Shown here piece after piece: positions 1-6,546 of a stretch of DNA of 8,899 bases (position 1 is the stretch's first letter; each line of letters starts with the position of its first letter). This DNA comes from Sedimenticola sp. (lineage in GTDB: Bacteria > Pseudomonadota > Gammaproteobacteria > Chromatiales > Chromatiaceae), in the NCBI GenBank assembly GCA_027023915.1, contig JALVUB010000117.1, forward strand, positions 1 to 8,899, given 5' to 3'. Position numbers and translations under genes: made by a program. The notes under the pieces are model-generated. The model did not search any database. It saw only the letters and a list, made by a program, of their open reading frames with translations, and was not told where the DNA came from.

Positions 1-981
1 TGGCAGGTGAGCTGGATGGGCGCCCCCGAGAGCTTCGAGGCGCACACCGTCCCGGCAGCTGGTTTTCCCCTGGTCACCGTGGCGGCTCACCGGCTGCGTG
101 GTCAGGGAGTCGGTGGCTTGGTGTTGACGCCTTTTCGTCTCACCCGTGCCGTGATTCAGGCCTGGCGGCAACTGGGGCGGCTGCGTCCCCAGGTGGTGCT
201 GGGCATGGGGGGATTCGTCACCGCGCCTGGTGGTCTGGCCAGCCGGCTGAGGGGTATTCCGTTGGTGATTCATGAACAGAACACCGTGCCGGGCATGGCC
301 AACCGCTGGTTGGCCCGGTTCGCCAGCCGGGTGCTGGAGGCCTTTCCTGGCAGTTTTCCGCCAGCGACCCGAGCCATTGCCACCGGCAATCCGGTGCGTG
401 CCGAGCTGTTGCAACTCCCAGAGCCGGAGGCGCGCTTCGCCGATCGTCACGGACCGATTCGGCTATTGGTTCTTGGAGGCTCCCTGGGCGCCCAGGCGCT
501 CAATGAACAGGTGCCAGCGGCCCTGGCCGAGGCGGCCCTGGGACTGGAGGTTCGCCACCAGGCGGGGCGGGGCAAGGCTCAGGCCACCAAGGCCGCCTAC
601 CGTGAGGTGGGCGTGGAGGCCGAGGTGACAGAATTTGTCGAACAGATGGCGAAGGCCTACGCCTGGGCGGACTTGGTGGTGTGTCGTGCTGGCGCGCTGA
701 CAGTGTCCGAGCTGGCGGCGGTGGGACTCGGTGCCGTATTGGTGCCCTATCCCCATGCCGTGGACGATCACCAGACCCGCAATGCCGGTTATCTGGTGGA
801 AGCGGGCGCGGCGCGGTTGCTGCCGCAACAGGAGTTGACTTCCGCCTCCCTGGCCGGGCTGCTGCGTGAGCTGTGTGCCGATCGGGCCACCTTGCTGGAG
901 ATGAGCCGACGGGCCCGGGCCCTGGGGCGCCCGGATGCCACCCGCGAGGTGGCCGAACAGTGCATGGAGGTGGCGGCGTGA
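1..981 (+). CDS. murG: MurG, lipid II-forming N-acetylglucosaminyltransferase (5' end missing)
   Basis: MurG transfers GlcNAc from UDP-GlcNAc to lipid I, making lipid II on the cytoplasmic face of the inner membrane; it is a peripheral GT-B glycosyltransferase. The reading frame is open from base 1, and the first codons (WQVSWMGAPE) align with the E. coli WQVRWLGTAD region, so the true start and the N-terminal glycine-rich GTGGH loop lie upstream; about 30 residues are missing. The ATG at base 16 and the GTG at base 7 are internal. Counting from the first codon, visible motifs are GMGGFVTAPGG (68-78), HEQN (91-94), GGSLGAQALN (159-168, second Rossmann domain) and RAGALTVSE (229-237, the UDP-GlcNAc binding signature). 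The C-terminal end matches family length. The TGA at 979-981 overlaps the probable GTG start of murC. Identification is firm; only the 5' boundary is unknown. Confidence 0.98.
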   Translation, partial: WQVSWMGAPESFEAHTVPAAGFPLVTVAAHRLRGQGVGGLVLTPFRLTRAVIQAWRQLGRLRPQVVLGMGGFVTAPGGLASRLRGIPLVIHEQNTVPGMANRWLARFASRVLEAFPGSFPPATRAIATGNPVRAELLQLPEPEARFADRHGPIRLLVLGGSLGAQALNEQVPAALAEAALGLEVRHQAGRGKAQATKAAYREVGVEAEVTEFVEQMAKAYAWADLVVCRAGALTVSELAAVGLGAVLVPYPHAVDDHQTRNAGYLVEAGAARLLPQQELTSASLAGLLRELCADRATLLEMSRRARALGRPDATREVAEQCMEVAA

Positions 982-2408
982 ATGGAGAAAGGCAGATGCC
1001 CAGGGTACACGCCGCAGAAGCCATGGGACGCATCCGCCGTCTCCATTTTGTGGGCATCGGTGGTTCCGGCATGAATGGCATCGCTCAAGTGATGCTCAAC
1101 CTCGGCTATGAGATCAGCGGTTCCGACCTGGCTGAGAACGCCGCCACCCGCCGGCTGGCGGAGCAGGGCGCGACCATCCATATCGGCCATGCGCCGGAAA
1201 ACCTGGGCGGAGCCGATGCGGTGGTCATTTCCAGCGCGGTGAAGGAGGACAATCCTGAGGTGGCCGCGGCGCGGGCGGCACGCATTCCGGTGGTGCCCCG
1301 GGCGGAGATGTTGGCCGAGATCATGCGTTTCCGCTACGGCGTGGCGGTGGCCGGCACCCACGGCAAGACCACCACCACCAGCCTGGTGGCCAGCCTGCTC
1401 ATGGAAGGTGGCCTGGACCCCACATTCGTCATAGGCGGTCGTCTCAACGCCGCCGGCAGCCACGCCCGCCTGGGGACCGGTGAGGTGCTGGTGGCCGAGG
1501 CGGATGAAAGCGATGCCTCTTTCCTCTATCTGCAACCCATGATGGCGGTGGTGACCAACGTCGACCGCGACCACATGGCCACCTACGGCGGCGACTTCGC
1601 CCGCCTGGAGGACGCCTTCGTGGAGTTCCTCCACCACCTGCCCTTCTATGGACTGGCCATTCTCTGCGCCGACGATCCCGGCGTGCGGCGCCTGCTCCCT
1701 CGGGTGACCCGCCAGTTCATCACCTACGGCGCCTCGCCCGAGGCCGACATCAGAGCCACCGACATTCAGGTGGTGGGACGGAAAACCGGTTTCACCGTGG
1801 AAGGGGAGGGGTTCGATCCCTACCGCGTGAATCTCAACCTGCCGGGCCGCCACAACGTGCTCAATGCCCTGGCCGCCATTGCCGTGGCGCGGGAGCTGGG
1901 GGTGGAACAAGCCGCGATCCAGCACGCGCTGGAACGGTTCCAGGGCATAGGCCGACGCTTCCAGGTGACCGAGGGGTGCCGTCATGGCGCGGTGAGCTTC
2001 TCTTTGGTGGACGACTACGGCCACCATCCGCGCGAAATCGAGGCGACCTTGTCGGCGGTGCGCGAGGGGTGGCCCGACCGCCGTCTGGTGCTGGTGTTCC
2101 AGCCCCACCGCTACAGCCGTACCCGCGAGGCTTTCGAGGATTTCGTGCGTGTGCTTTCGCAAGCTGATCTGCTGGTGCTCACCGAGGTCTATCCGGCTGG
2201 CGAAGAGCCGTTGCCCGATGCCACCGGGCGCGAGCTGAGCCGGGCGGTGCGGGCGCGCGGCATGGTGGAGCCGATTTTTGCCGAGACGTTGGACGAGATT
2301 CCGCCGGTGCTTCAAGCGCTGGTGCGTGAGGGGGATCTGGTGCTGCTGATGGGCGCCGGGAATATCGGGCAGCTCGCCCGGAAACTGTCGGGGGAATGGT
2401 GCGGATGA
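978..2408 (+). CDS. murC: MurC, UDP-N-acetylmuramate--L-alanine ligase
   Basis: MurC adds L-alanine to UDP-MurNAc using ATP, the first step of stem peptide building in the cytoplasm. With the GTG start at 978 it has 476 residues (E. coli 491). The N-terminal nucleotide-sugar domain carries VGIGGSGM (25-32); the central ATPase domain has the P-loop GTHGKTTTT (126-134) and EADESDASF (174-182); the C-terminal domain has VDDYGHHP (344-351) and FQPHRYSRT (374-382), ending in a GAGNIG motif as in other MurC proteins. Start choice: GTG 978 overlaps the murG stop as GTGA and has GGAGG at 966-970, 7 bases upstream. ATG 996 (470 residues) also has GGAG at 984-987 with 8-base spacing, and ATG 1023 is a third option; the conserved part begins just after it. 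The frame stays open upstream to 873, but that stretch lies inside murG. Function is certain, the start less so. Confidence 0.97.
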   Translation: MNGERQMPRVHAAEAMGRIRRLHFVGIGGSGMNGIAQVMLNLGYEISGSDLAENAATRRLAEQGATIHIGHAPENLGGADAVVISSAVKEDNPEVAAARAARIPVVPRAEMLAEIMRFRYGVAVAGTHGKTTTTSLVASLLMEGGLDPTFVIGGRLNAAGSHARLGTGEVLVAEADESDASFLYLQPMMAVVTNVDRDHMATYGGDFARLEDAFVEFLHHLPFYGLAILCADDPGVRRLLPRVTRQFITYGASPEADIRATDIQVVGRKTGFTVEGEGFDPYRVNLNLPGRHNVLNALAAIAVARELGVEQAAIQHALERFQGIGRRFQVTEGCRHGAVSFSLVDDYGHHPREIEATLSAVREGWPDRRLVLVFQPHRYSRTREAFEDFVRVLSQADLLVLTEVYPAGEEPLPDATGRELSRAVRARGMVEPIFAETLDEIPPVLQALVREGDLVLLMGAGNIGQLARKLSGEWCG

Positions 2409-2564
2409 TGAAACAGCGAAATGCCATGAGGTTCCTGCACATGGGTTGTGGGGAGTCTTTGCGAAGCAGTGGACGTTTGGCCGCCGGTGGCGCGCGCCAT
2501 GGAGGAGGTGTCTCCACCGTGACATGCCGCACCGCGGGCGGTGATGACAGGAGGAACAGAAGAG
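2409..2564 (+). other. murC-murB intergenic gap with inverted repeats
   Basis: This 156-base gap interrupts an otherwise tightly packed cluster. It contains a perfect 12-base palindrome TGGCGCGCGCCA (2488-2499), an inverted pair CGGTGG (2485-2490) / CCACCG (2514-2519), and a small GC hairpin CACCG-cggg-CGGTG (2530-2543) ending 5 bases before the murB Shine-Dalgarno. There is no T-run after any stem, so a standard intrinsic terminator is not supported. A short open frame crosses the gap (2405-2581, 58 codons), but its arginine- and glycine-rich product resembles nothing I recognise. No convincing sigma-70 promoter was seen. The structures may tune murB translation, which is inference. Confidence 0.5.
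2549..2554 (+). promoter_or_regulatory. murB ribosome binding site
   Basis: AGGAGG is a full match to the anti-Shine-Dalgarno core and lies 10 bases before ATG 2565. It decides the murB start against the in-frame GTG 2541 and ATG 2544 upstream, which lie before it, and against the later in-frame ATGs at 2601 and 2622. Confidence 0.8.
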
Positions 2565-3464
2565 ATGGGACAAAACGCTGAGGCCCGGGCGCCGGCCACC
2601 ATGCTGCTCTACAACGAGCCAATGTCCAATCACACCAGCTGGCGGGCCGGCGGCGTTGCAAGATATTACTTCCAGCCCGAGGATCTGGAAGACCTGGCCG
2701 ATTTTCTGCGGGCGCTGCCGCCGTCGGAACCGCTGTTGTGGCTGGGGTTGGGCAGCAACCTGCTGGTAAGGGACGGCGGTTTTCCGGGCACCGTCATCGC
2801 CTTGCAGGGCAGGTTGGACCAGATCGAGCTCCTGCCGGGCGGCCGCCTGCGGGTGGGGGCTGGCGCCACCTGCGCGGTGGTGGCCCGGCAGGCGGCGCGA
2901 GAAGGTCTGCGTGGTGCCGCCTTTCTTGCCGGTATTCCGGGCACCATGGGCGGCGCCCTGGCCATGAATGCCGGCGCCTTCGGCGGCGAGATCTGGGAAC
3001 GGGTGGTATTGGTACAGACCATCGACCGCCGGGGCGCCGTGCGTTGGCGGCTTCCCCACGAATATCAGGTGGGTTACCGCCAGGTGAGTGGCCCGGAAGG
3101 CGAATGGTTTGTCGGTTGCGAGCTGCAACTCGAAAGCGGTGACACCAGTGGCGAGCGGTTGGAAATTCAAAGATTGCTGCGCCGGCGGGCCGACACCCAG
3201 CCCATTGGCGAGCCCAGCGCTGGTTCCACTTTCCGCAATCCGCCTGGAGACCATGCCGCCCGCCTTATCGAGGCGGCCGGGCTCAAGGGCTTCGCCATCG
3301 GCGATGCCCAGGTTTCCGACAAGCACGCCAACTTCATCATCAACAGGGGCAACGCCACCGCGGCCCAGATCGAGGCGCTCATCGAGCATGTGCGGGAGGT
3401 GGTGAACGACCGCTTCGGTGTGTTACTGGAGCCGGAAGTGAAGATCGTGGGGGAAAAGGCATGA
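2565..3464 (+). CDS. murB: MurB, UDP-N-acetylenolpyruvoylglucosamine reductase (class II type)
   Basis: MurB is the FAD enzyme that uses NADPH to reduce UDP-GlcNAc-enolpyruvate to UDP-MurNAc, just before the MurC step. From ATG 2565 it has 299 residues, close to the short class II MurB family rather than the 342-residue class I enzyme of E. coli. Visible features: WRAGG near residue 26, the FAD-binding LGLGSN (60-65), a GYR motif with Arg172 matching the active-site arginine, GSTFRNP (220-226) with the proton-donor Ser221, and LEPEV with the catalytic Glu291. The TQPIGEPSAGSTFRNP context is typical of class II. The start follows an AGGAGG site 10 bases upstream. The last four bases overlap the ddl start as ATGA, suggesting translational coupling. 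murB is not in the E. coli dcw cluster, but this location is known in other proteobacteria. Confidence 0.97.
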   Translation: MGQNAEARAPATMLLYNEPMSNHTSWRAGGVARYYFQPEDLEDLADFLRALPPSEPLLWLGLGSNLLVRDGGFPGTVIALQGRLDQIELLPGGRLRVGAGATCAVVARQAAREGLRGAAFLAGIPGTMGGALAMNAGAFGGEIWERVVLVQTIDRRGAVRWRLPHEYQVGYRQVSGPEGEWFVGCELQLESGDTSGERLEIQRLLRRRADTQPIGEPSAGSTFRNPPGDHAARLIEAAGLKGFAIGDAQVSDKHANFIINRGNATAAQIEALIEHVREVVNDRFGVLLEPEVKIVGEKA

Positions 3465-4381
3465 ACGCGGCCGATTTCGGCAAGGTTGCCCTGCTCAAAG
3501 GGGGCTGTTCCGCGGAGCGGGAAATCTCCCTAAAGAGCGGTGCCGCCGTGGCGGCGGCGTTGCGCAAGCGGGGTGTGGCGGTGACCGAGATCGATACCGC
3601 CAACGACCTTTGCCAGAAGCTGGAAAAGGGTGGCTACGACCGGGCCTTCATCATGCTTCACGGGCGGGGCGGCGAGGACGGCACCATCCAGGGGCTGCTG
3701 GAGCTGTTGGCGATTCCCTATACCGGCAGCGGCGTGCTTGCTTCCGCGCTGGCCATGGACAAGGTGGCCAGCAAGCGGCTGTGGCGTGGCATGGGATTGC
3801 CCACGCCGGAGTTCGTGCTGCTGGAGGGCGAGGAGAGCTTCGATCTGGCGGGCTCGCTTGGATTTCCGCTGATGGTGAAGCCGGCTCATGAAGGCTCCAG
3901 CATCGGCATGAGCCGGGTGGCCACCGCTTCCGATCTGCGCGGCGCCTGGGTGGCGGCGCGCCAGTACGACTCCTGCATTCTGGCCGAGCCTTTCATCGAC
4001 GGAAAAGAGTACACAGTGGCGATTCTGGACGGAGAGCCCTTGCCGGCGATCCGTCTCGAGACCCCTCGTGCGTTTTACGACTACGAGGCCAAATACCAGT
4101 CCGACGATACCCGCTACCACCTGCCCTGTGGTCTGCCCCCCGCCGAGGAACAGCGATTGCAGGAGCTGGCCCTGCACGCGTTTCAGGCCCTTGGCGCCGA
4201 AGGTTGGGGGCGTGTGGATCTGATGGTGGATGGTAACGGACAGCCCTGGCTTATCGAAGTGAACACAGTGCCCGGCATGACCGATCACAGTCTGGTGCCC
4301 ATGGCGGCCCGCCATGCTGGAATCGGTTTCGAAACCCTGGTGTGGCGCATTCTGGCAACCACCCTGGAGGAAAAGCGGTGA
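3461..4381 (+). CDS. ddlB: D-alanine--D-alanine ligase (DdlB type)
   Basis: Ddl joins two D-alanines with ATP to give D-Ala-D-Ala, which MurF adds to the stem peptide; it is a cytoplasmic ATP-grasp enzyme. It has 306 residues, the same as E. coli DdlB, and aligns with it through most of its length at a constant offset of about four. Key residues: Glu19 in CSAERE (E. coli Glu15), HGRGGEDG from residue 67, Ser146 in EGSS (144-147, E. coli Ser150), the omega-loop FYDYEAKY with Lys211 and Tyr212 (E. coli Lys215/Tyr216), and Asn268 in the metal-binding EVNTVPGMT. The omega-loop tyrosine predicts D-Ala-D-Ala rather than D-Ala-D-Lac product, so normal vancomycin-type targets. ATG 3461 overlaps the murB stop (ATGA), and the TGA overlaps the ftsQ GTG (GTGA). 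Confidence 0.98.
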   Translation: MNAADFGKVALLKGGCSAEREISLKSGAAVAAALRKRGVAVTEIDTANDLCQKLEKGGYDRAFIMLHGRGGEDGTIQGLLELLAIPYTGSGVLASALAMDKVASKRLWRGMGLPTPEFVLLEGEESFDLAGSLGFPLMVKPAHEGSSIGMSRVATASDLRGAWVAARQYDSCILAEPFIDGKEYTVAILDGEPLPAIRLETPRAFYDYEAKYQSDDTRYHLPCGLPPAEEQRLQELALHAFQALGAEGWGRVDLMVDGNGQPWLIEVNTVPGMTDHSLVPMAARHAGIGFETLVWRILATTLEEKR

Positions 4382-5121
4382 CCAAGCGGCCTGTCACCAA
4401 GCGGGACAGACAGCGGAGGAGCCGCCGGCTCAGCCTGCTGCTGGTGATGCTGTTTTTCGCCGGCTTGGTTGCTGTGGGTGGCGTCTCATACCGCTATCTC
4501 GCCGATCCCATGCGCATGCCGGTGCGCACCATCCGGGTGGAGAACCATTTCCGGCATCTGGACCGGATCGAGTTGCAGCGCGTTCTTTCGGCGGCGGTGG
4601 ACGGCGGTTTTTTCAGCGTCGATCTGGAAAAGGTGCGGTCCGCCGCGCTCAGTCTGCCCTGGGTGGCCGAGGCGCGAGTGCGCCGGGTGTGGCCCGATCG
4701 TCTGCAGGTAAAGATCGTGGAGCAAAATCCGCTGGCGCGTTGGAACGACAAGGCGCTGGTGAACGCCGCCGGAGAGATATTCCGGCCCCGGAAACTGCCC
4801 CGTGACCTGCCGAAGCTGCGCTTGCGGGGGCCGGACGACCAGACCAGGCGGATGATCCGTTTCTACCAGCAGATCGTCCCCCGCCTGGCCCGTCGCGGCA
4901 TGGGCATTCAGGAGCTGGTGCTGGATAAAAGGGGCGAATGGCGCCTGTTGCTCAACCGGGGCGTCACTCTGGTGCTGGGGCGCGAGGGCGTGTTGCGGCG
5001 ACTTGATCGTCTGTTGGCGGTTTATCCGGTGTTGCGGCGGGAAGAGCGGTCCGTCAGCCGCATCGATCTCAGGTACGAGCAAGGCTTCGCCGTCGCCTGG
5101 CGGGCGGAAGAAAAGGGCTGA
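4378..5121 (+). CDS. ftsQ: FtsQ, divisome membrane protein
   Basis: FtsQ is a bitopic inner-membrane protein that, with FtsB and FtsL, links the early cytoplasmic ring to septal wall synthesis. The 247-residue product has a very basic cytoplasmic tail (about residues 1-17, many Lys/Arg), one membrane segment (about 18-37) and a periplasmic POTRA domain (about 47-116, starting MPVRTIRVEN and including WVAEARVRRVWPDRL), followed by the beta domain. Near the C-terminus, DLRY (Tyr233) and AVAW (Trp241) match the E. coli segment that contacts FtsB. It is shorter than E. coli FtsQ (276), mainly because it lacks the long glutamine-rich tail. Start: GTG 4378 has GGAGG (4366-4370) 7 bases upstream and overlaps the ddl stop as GTGA; the in-frame ATG at 4342 lies inside ddl and would add residues before the basic tail. 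Confidence 0.95.
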   Translation: MTKRPVTKRDRQRRSRRLSLLLVMLFFAGLVAVGGVSYRYLADPMRMPVRTIRVENHFRHLDRIELQRVLSAAVDGGFFSVDLEKVRSAALSLPWVAEARVRRVWPDRLQVKIVEQNPLARWNDKALVNAAGEIFRPRKLPRDLPKLRLRGPDDQTRRMIRFYQQIVPRLARRGMGIQELVLDKRGEWRLLLNRGVTLVLGREGVLRRLDRLLAVYPVLRREERSVSRIDLRYEQGFAVAWRAEEKG

Positions 5122-5125
5122 GCAA

Positions 5126-6349
5126 ATGAAAAAAGAGAGCATCATTGTCGGGTTGGACATCGGCACCTCCAAGGTGGTGGCCATCGTCGGCGAGGTGAAG
5201 GTGGACGATGAGATCGAGATCATCGGCATCGGCACCCATCCCTCGCGCGGCCTGAAAAAAGGCGTGGTGGTGAATATCGAGTCCACCGTGCAGTCCATCC
5301 AGCGGGCGGTGGAGGAGGCCGAGCTCATGTCCGGGGTGGAGATCGAATCGGTCTATGCCGGTATCGCCGGCAGCCATGTTTCCAGCCTCAACTCCCACGG
5401 CATCGTCGGCATCAAGGATGGCGAAGTGAGTCACAACGACGTGGAACGCGCCATCGACGCCGCCCGGGCCGTGCCCATCCCGTCGGATCAGCGCATTCTC
5501 CATATCCTGCCGCAGGAGTTCATCATCGACGGCCAGGAGGGAATTCACGAGCCGGTGGGCATGTCCGGCGTGCGTCTCGAGGTGCAGGTGCACATGGTCA
5601 CCGGCGCGGTGAGCGCGGCGCAGAACATCATCAAATGCGTGCGCCGCTGTGGCCTGGAGGTGGAGGATCTGATCCTGGAACAGATCGCTTCCAGCTATTC
5701 GGTGCTGGATGACGAGGAGAAGGATCTTGGCGTCTGCCTGGTGGACATCGGTGGCGGCACCACCGACATCGCCGTTTTCGCGGGTGGTTCCGTCCGTCAT
5801 ACGGCAGTGATTCCCATCGCCGGCGATCAGGTGACCAACGACATTGCCGTGGCGCTGCGCACTCCCACGCACCACGCCGAGGAGATCAAGCTCAAATACG
5901 CCTGCGCCCTGAGCAAGCTGCCCAAGGCGGAGGAAACCATCGAAGTGCCCAGCATAGGCGACCGCCCACCGCGGCGCATGTCGCGCCAGACCCTGGCCGA
6001 GGTGGTGGAGCCGCGTTACGAGGAACTGCTGGGCTTGGTGGCTGACGAGCTGCGCCGCTCCGGCTTCGAAAACATGGTGGCCGGCGGCATCGTTCTCACC
6101 GGTGGCAGCGCGAAGATGGAGGGGCTGGTGGATCTGGCCGAGGAGGTTTTCCACATGCCGGTGCGCCTGGGGGTGCCGCGCTACGTCACCGGGCTGGTGG
6201 ACGTGGTGCGCAACCCCATCCACGCCACCGGCGTGGGACTGCTGCTGTTCGGGCAGCAAAACAGCGCCTTGCGCTTGCCGCGCGAGCGCAAGGGCGCGCT
6301 GAAGGCAACTTTGGAGCGGATGAGGAGCTGGTTTCAGGGAAATTTCTGA
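5126..6349 (+). CDS. ftsA: FtsA, actin-like membrane anchor of the Z ring
   Basis: FtsA is an actin-fold ATPase that ties FtsZ filaments to the inner membrane and recruits later division proteins. The 407-residue protein (E. coli 420) shows the phosphate-1 motif DIGTSK (11-16), phosphate-2 DIGGGTTD (207-214) and the adenosine-type TGGSAKMEG (325-333), with the 1C domain between phosphate-1 and phosphate-2 as in the family. The last 16 residues (LKATLERMRSWFQGNF) form a likely amphipathic helix, the membrane-targeting sequence, comparable to the E. coli LNSWLRKEF end. ATG 5126 follows the ftsQ stop by only 4 bases, with AAGGG (5113-5117) 8 bases upstream, inside ftsQ. The frame is open upstream within ftsQ, but conserved sequence starts only at MKKESIIVGLD. 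After ftsA the tight packing ends and a 197-base structured gap follows. Confidence 0.98.
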   Translation: MKKESIIVGLDIGTSKVVAIVGEVKVDDEIEIIGIGTHPSRGLKKGVVVNIESTVQSIQRAVEEAELMSGVEIESVYAGIAGSHVSSLNSHGIVGIKDGEVSHNDVERAIDAARAVPIPSDQRILHILPQEFIIDGQEGIHEPVGMSGVRLEVQVHMVTGAVSAAQNIIKCVRRCGLEVEDLILEQIASSYSVLDDEEKDLGVCLVDIGGGTTDIAVFAGGSVRHTAVIPIAGDQVTNDIAVALRTPTHHAEEIKLKYACALSKLPKAEETIEVPSIGDRPPRRMSRQTLAEVVEPRYEELLGLVADELRRSGFENMVAGGIVLTGGSAKMEGLVDLAEEVFHMPVRLGVPRYVTGLVDVVRNPIHATGVGLLLFGQQNSALRLPRERKGALKATLERMRSWFQGNF

Positions 6350-6358
6350 CCTTTGTCT

Positions 6359-6378
6359 CCGGCCCAGGGAAGTGCCGG
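6359..6378 (+). other. Hairpin 1 of the ftsA-ftsZ gap
   Basis: CCGGC (6359-6363) pairs with GCCGG (6374-6378) across a 10-base loop. The stem is short and GC-only, the weakest of the four. It begins 10 bases after the ftsA stop codon and is followed by CAAAACC rather than a T-run. Confidence 0.4.
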
Positions 6379-6384
6379 CAAAAC

Positions 6385-6403
6385 CAATGGCGCCAAGCCA
6401 TTG
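6385..6403 (+). other. Hairpin 2 of the ftsA-ftsZ gap
   Basis: CAATGGC (6385-6391) and GCCATTG (6397-6403) form a perfect 7-base-pair stem with the 5-base loop GCCAA. It is followed by ATTTTGG, which is a poor terminator tail; weak termination cannot be excluded. Confidence 0.6.
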
Positions 6404-6415
6404 ATTTTGGAGCAA

Positions 6416-6436
6416 GCCGCAAACCGCGTTTGCGGC
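6416..6436 (+). other. Hairpin 3 of the ftsA-ftsZ gap
   Basis: GCCGCAAA (6416-6423) and TTTGCGGC (6429-6436) form a perfect 8-base-pair stem around the 5-base loop CCGCG. No T-run follows (GCGGCGAG), so it is not a standard terminator. Confidence 0.65.
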
Positions 6437-6444
6437 GCGGCGAG

Positions 6445-6473
6445 CTGATAAAGCCATGGAAGGCTTTTATCAG
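6445..6473 (+). other. Hairpin 4 of the ftsA-ftsZ gap
   Basis: CTGATAAAGCC (6445-6455) pairs with GGCTTTTATCAG (6462-6473): 11 base pairs with a single extra T at about 6465 and the 6-base loop ATGGAA. It is the longest stem in the gap. Downstream bases are AGTTTCATTGAGG, without a terminator-type T-run. Its A/T-rich lower half differs from the GC-rich surroundings. Confidence 0.7.
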
Positions 6474-6494
6474 AGTTTCATTGAGGGTGTAACG

Positions 6495-6510
6495 GGCGGG
6501 CCGGCGGGCC
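6495..6510. repeat. Tandem 8-base direct repeat
   Basis: GGCGGGCC occurs twice without a spacer (6495-6502, 6503-6510), about 22 bases before the ftsZ ribosome binding site. It may be a simple duplication in GC-rich sequence; no binding protein can be assigned. Confidence 0.6.
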
Positions 6511-6531
6511 GCGAATCAGAGGTTTTGAATC

Positions 6532-6538
6532 AGGAGGT
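6532..6538 (+). promoter_or_regulatory. ftsZ ribosome binding site
   Basis: AGGAGGT is a seven-base match to the 16S rRNA tail, 8 bases before ATG 6547. It is the longest such match in the window, consistent with FtsZ being made in larger amounts than FtsQ or FtsA, whose genes have weaker or coupled sites. Confidence 0.85.
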
Positions 6539-6546
6539 AAACGACG

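Larger units (their letters stand above)
6350..6546 (+). promoter_or_regulatory. ftsA-ftsZ intergenic structured leader
   Basis: The 197 bases between ftsA and ftsZ hold four back-to-back inverted repeats between 6359 and 6473 (listed separately), then a tandem pair of GGCGGGCC (6495-6502 and 6503-6510), then the ftsZ ribosome binding site. None of the stems is followed by a clear run of Ts, so read-through from ftsA is expected to be at least partly possible. I see no confident -35/-10 pair, although ftsZ promoters in other bacteria often lie in this part of the cluster. A role in setting ftsZ dosage, by RNA processing, attenuation or mRNA stability, is inference. Confidence 0.5.

Noticed and set aside
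789..3389. An 866-codon open frame on the - strand opposite murC and murB
   Set aside because: It lies wholly antisense to two clear genes, its product is rich in His, Gln, Arg, Gly and Ala with no family motif, and long antisense frames are expected opposite GC-rich codon usage.
6385..6410. Intrinsic terminator after ftsA (hairpin 2 followed by ATTTTGG)
   Set aside because: Only four Ts follow the stem, at one base distance, and the stem has 7 pairs; too weak to call. Termination here would also need a dedicated ftsZ promoter, which I could not identify.
5069..6457. A 462-codon - strand frame opposite ftsA, and a similar 384-codon one opposite ftsZ (6556-7710)
   Set aside because: Same cause: codon bias of the + strand genes suppresses stops in the antisense frame. 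The products look like low-complexity His/Gly/Arg-rich translations.
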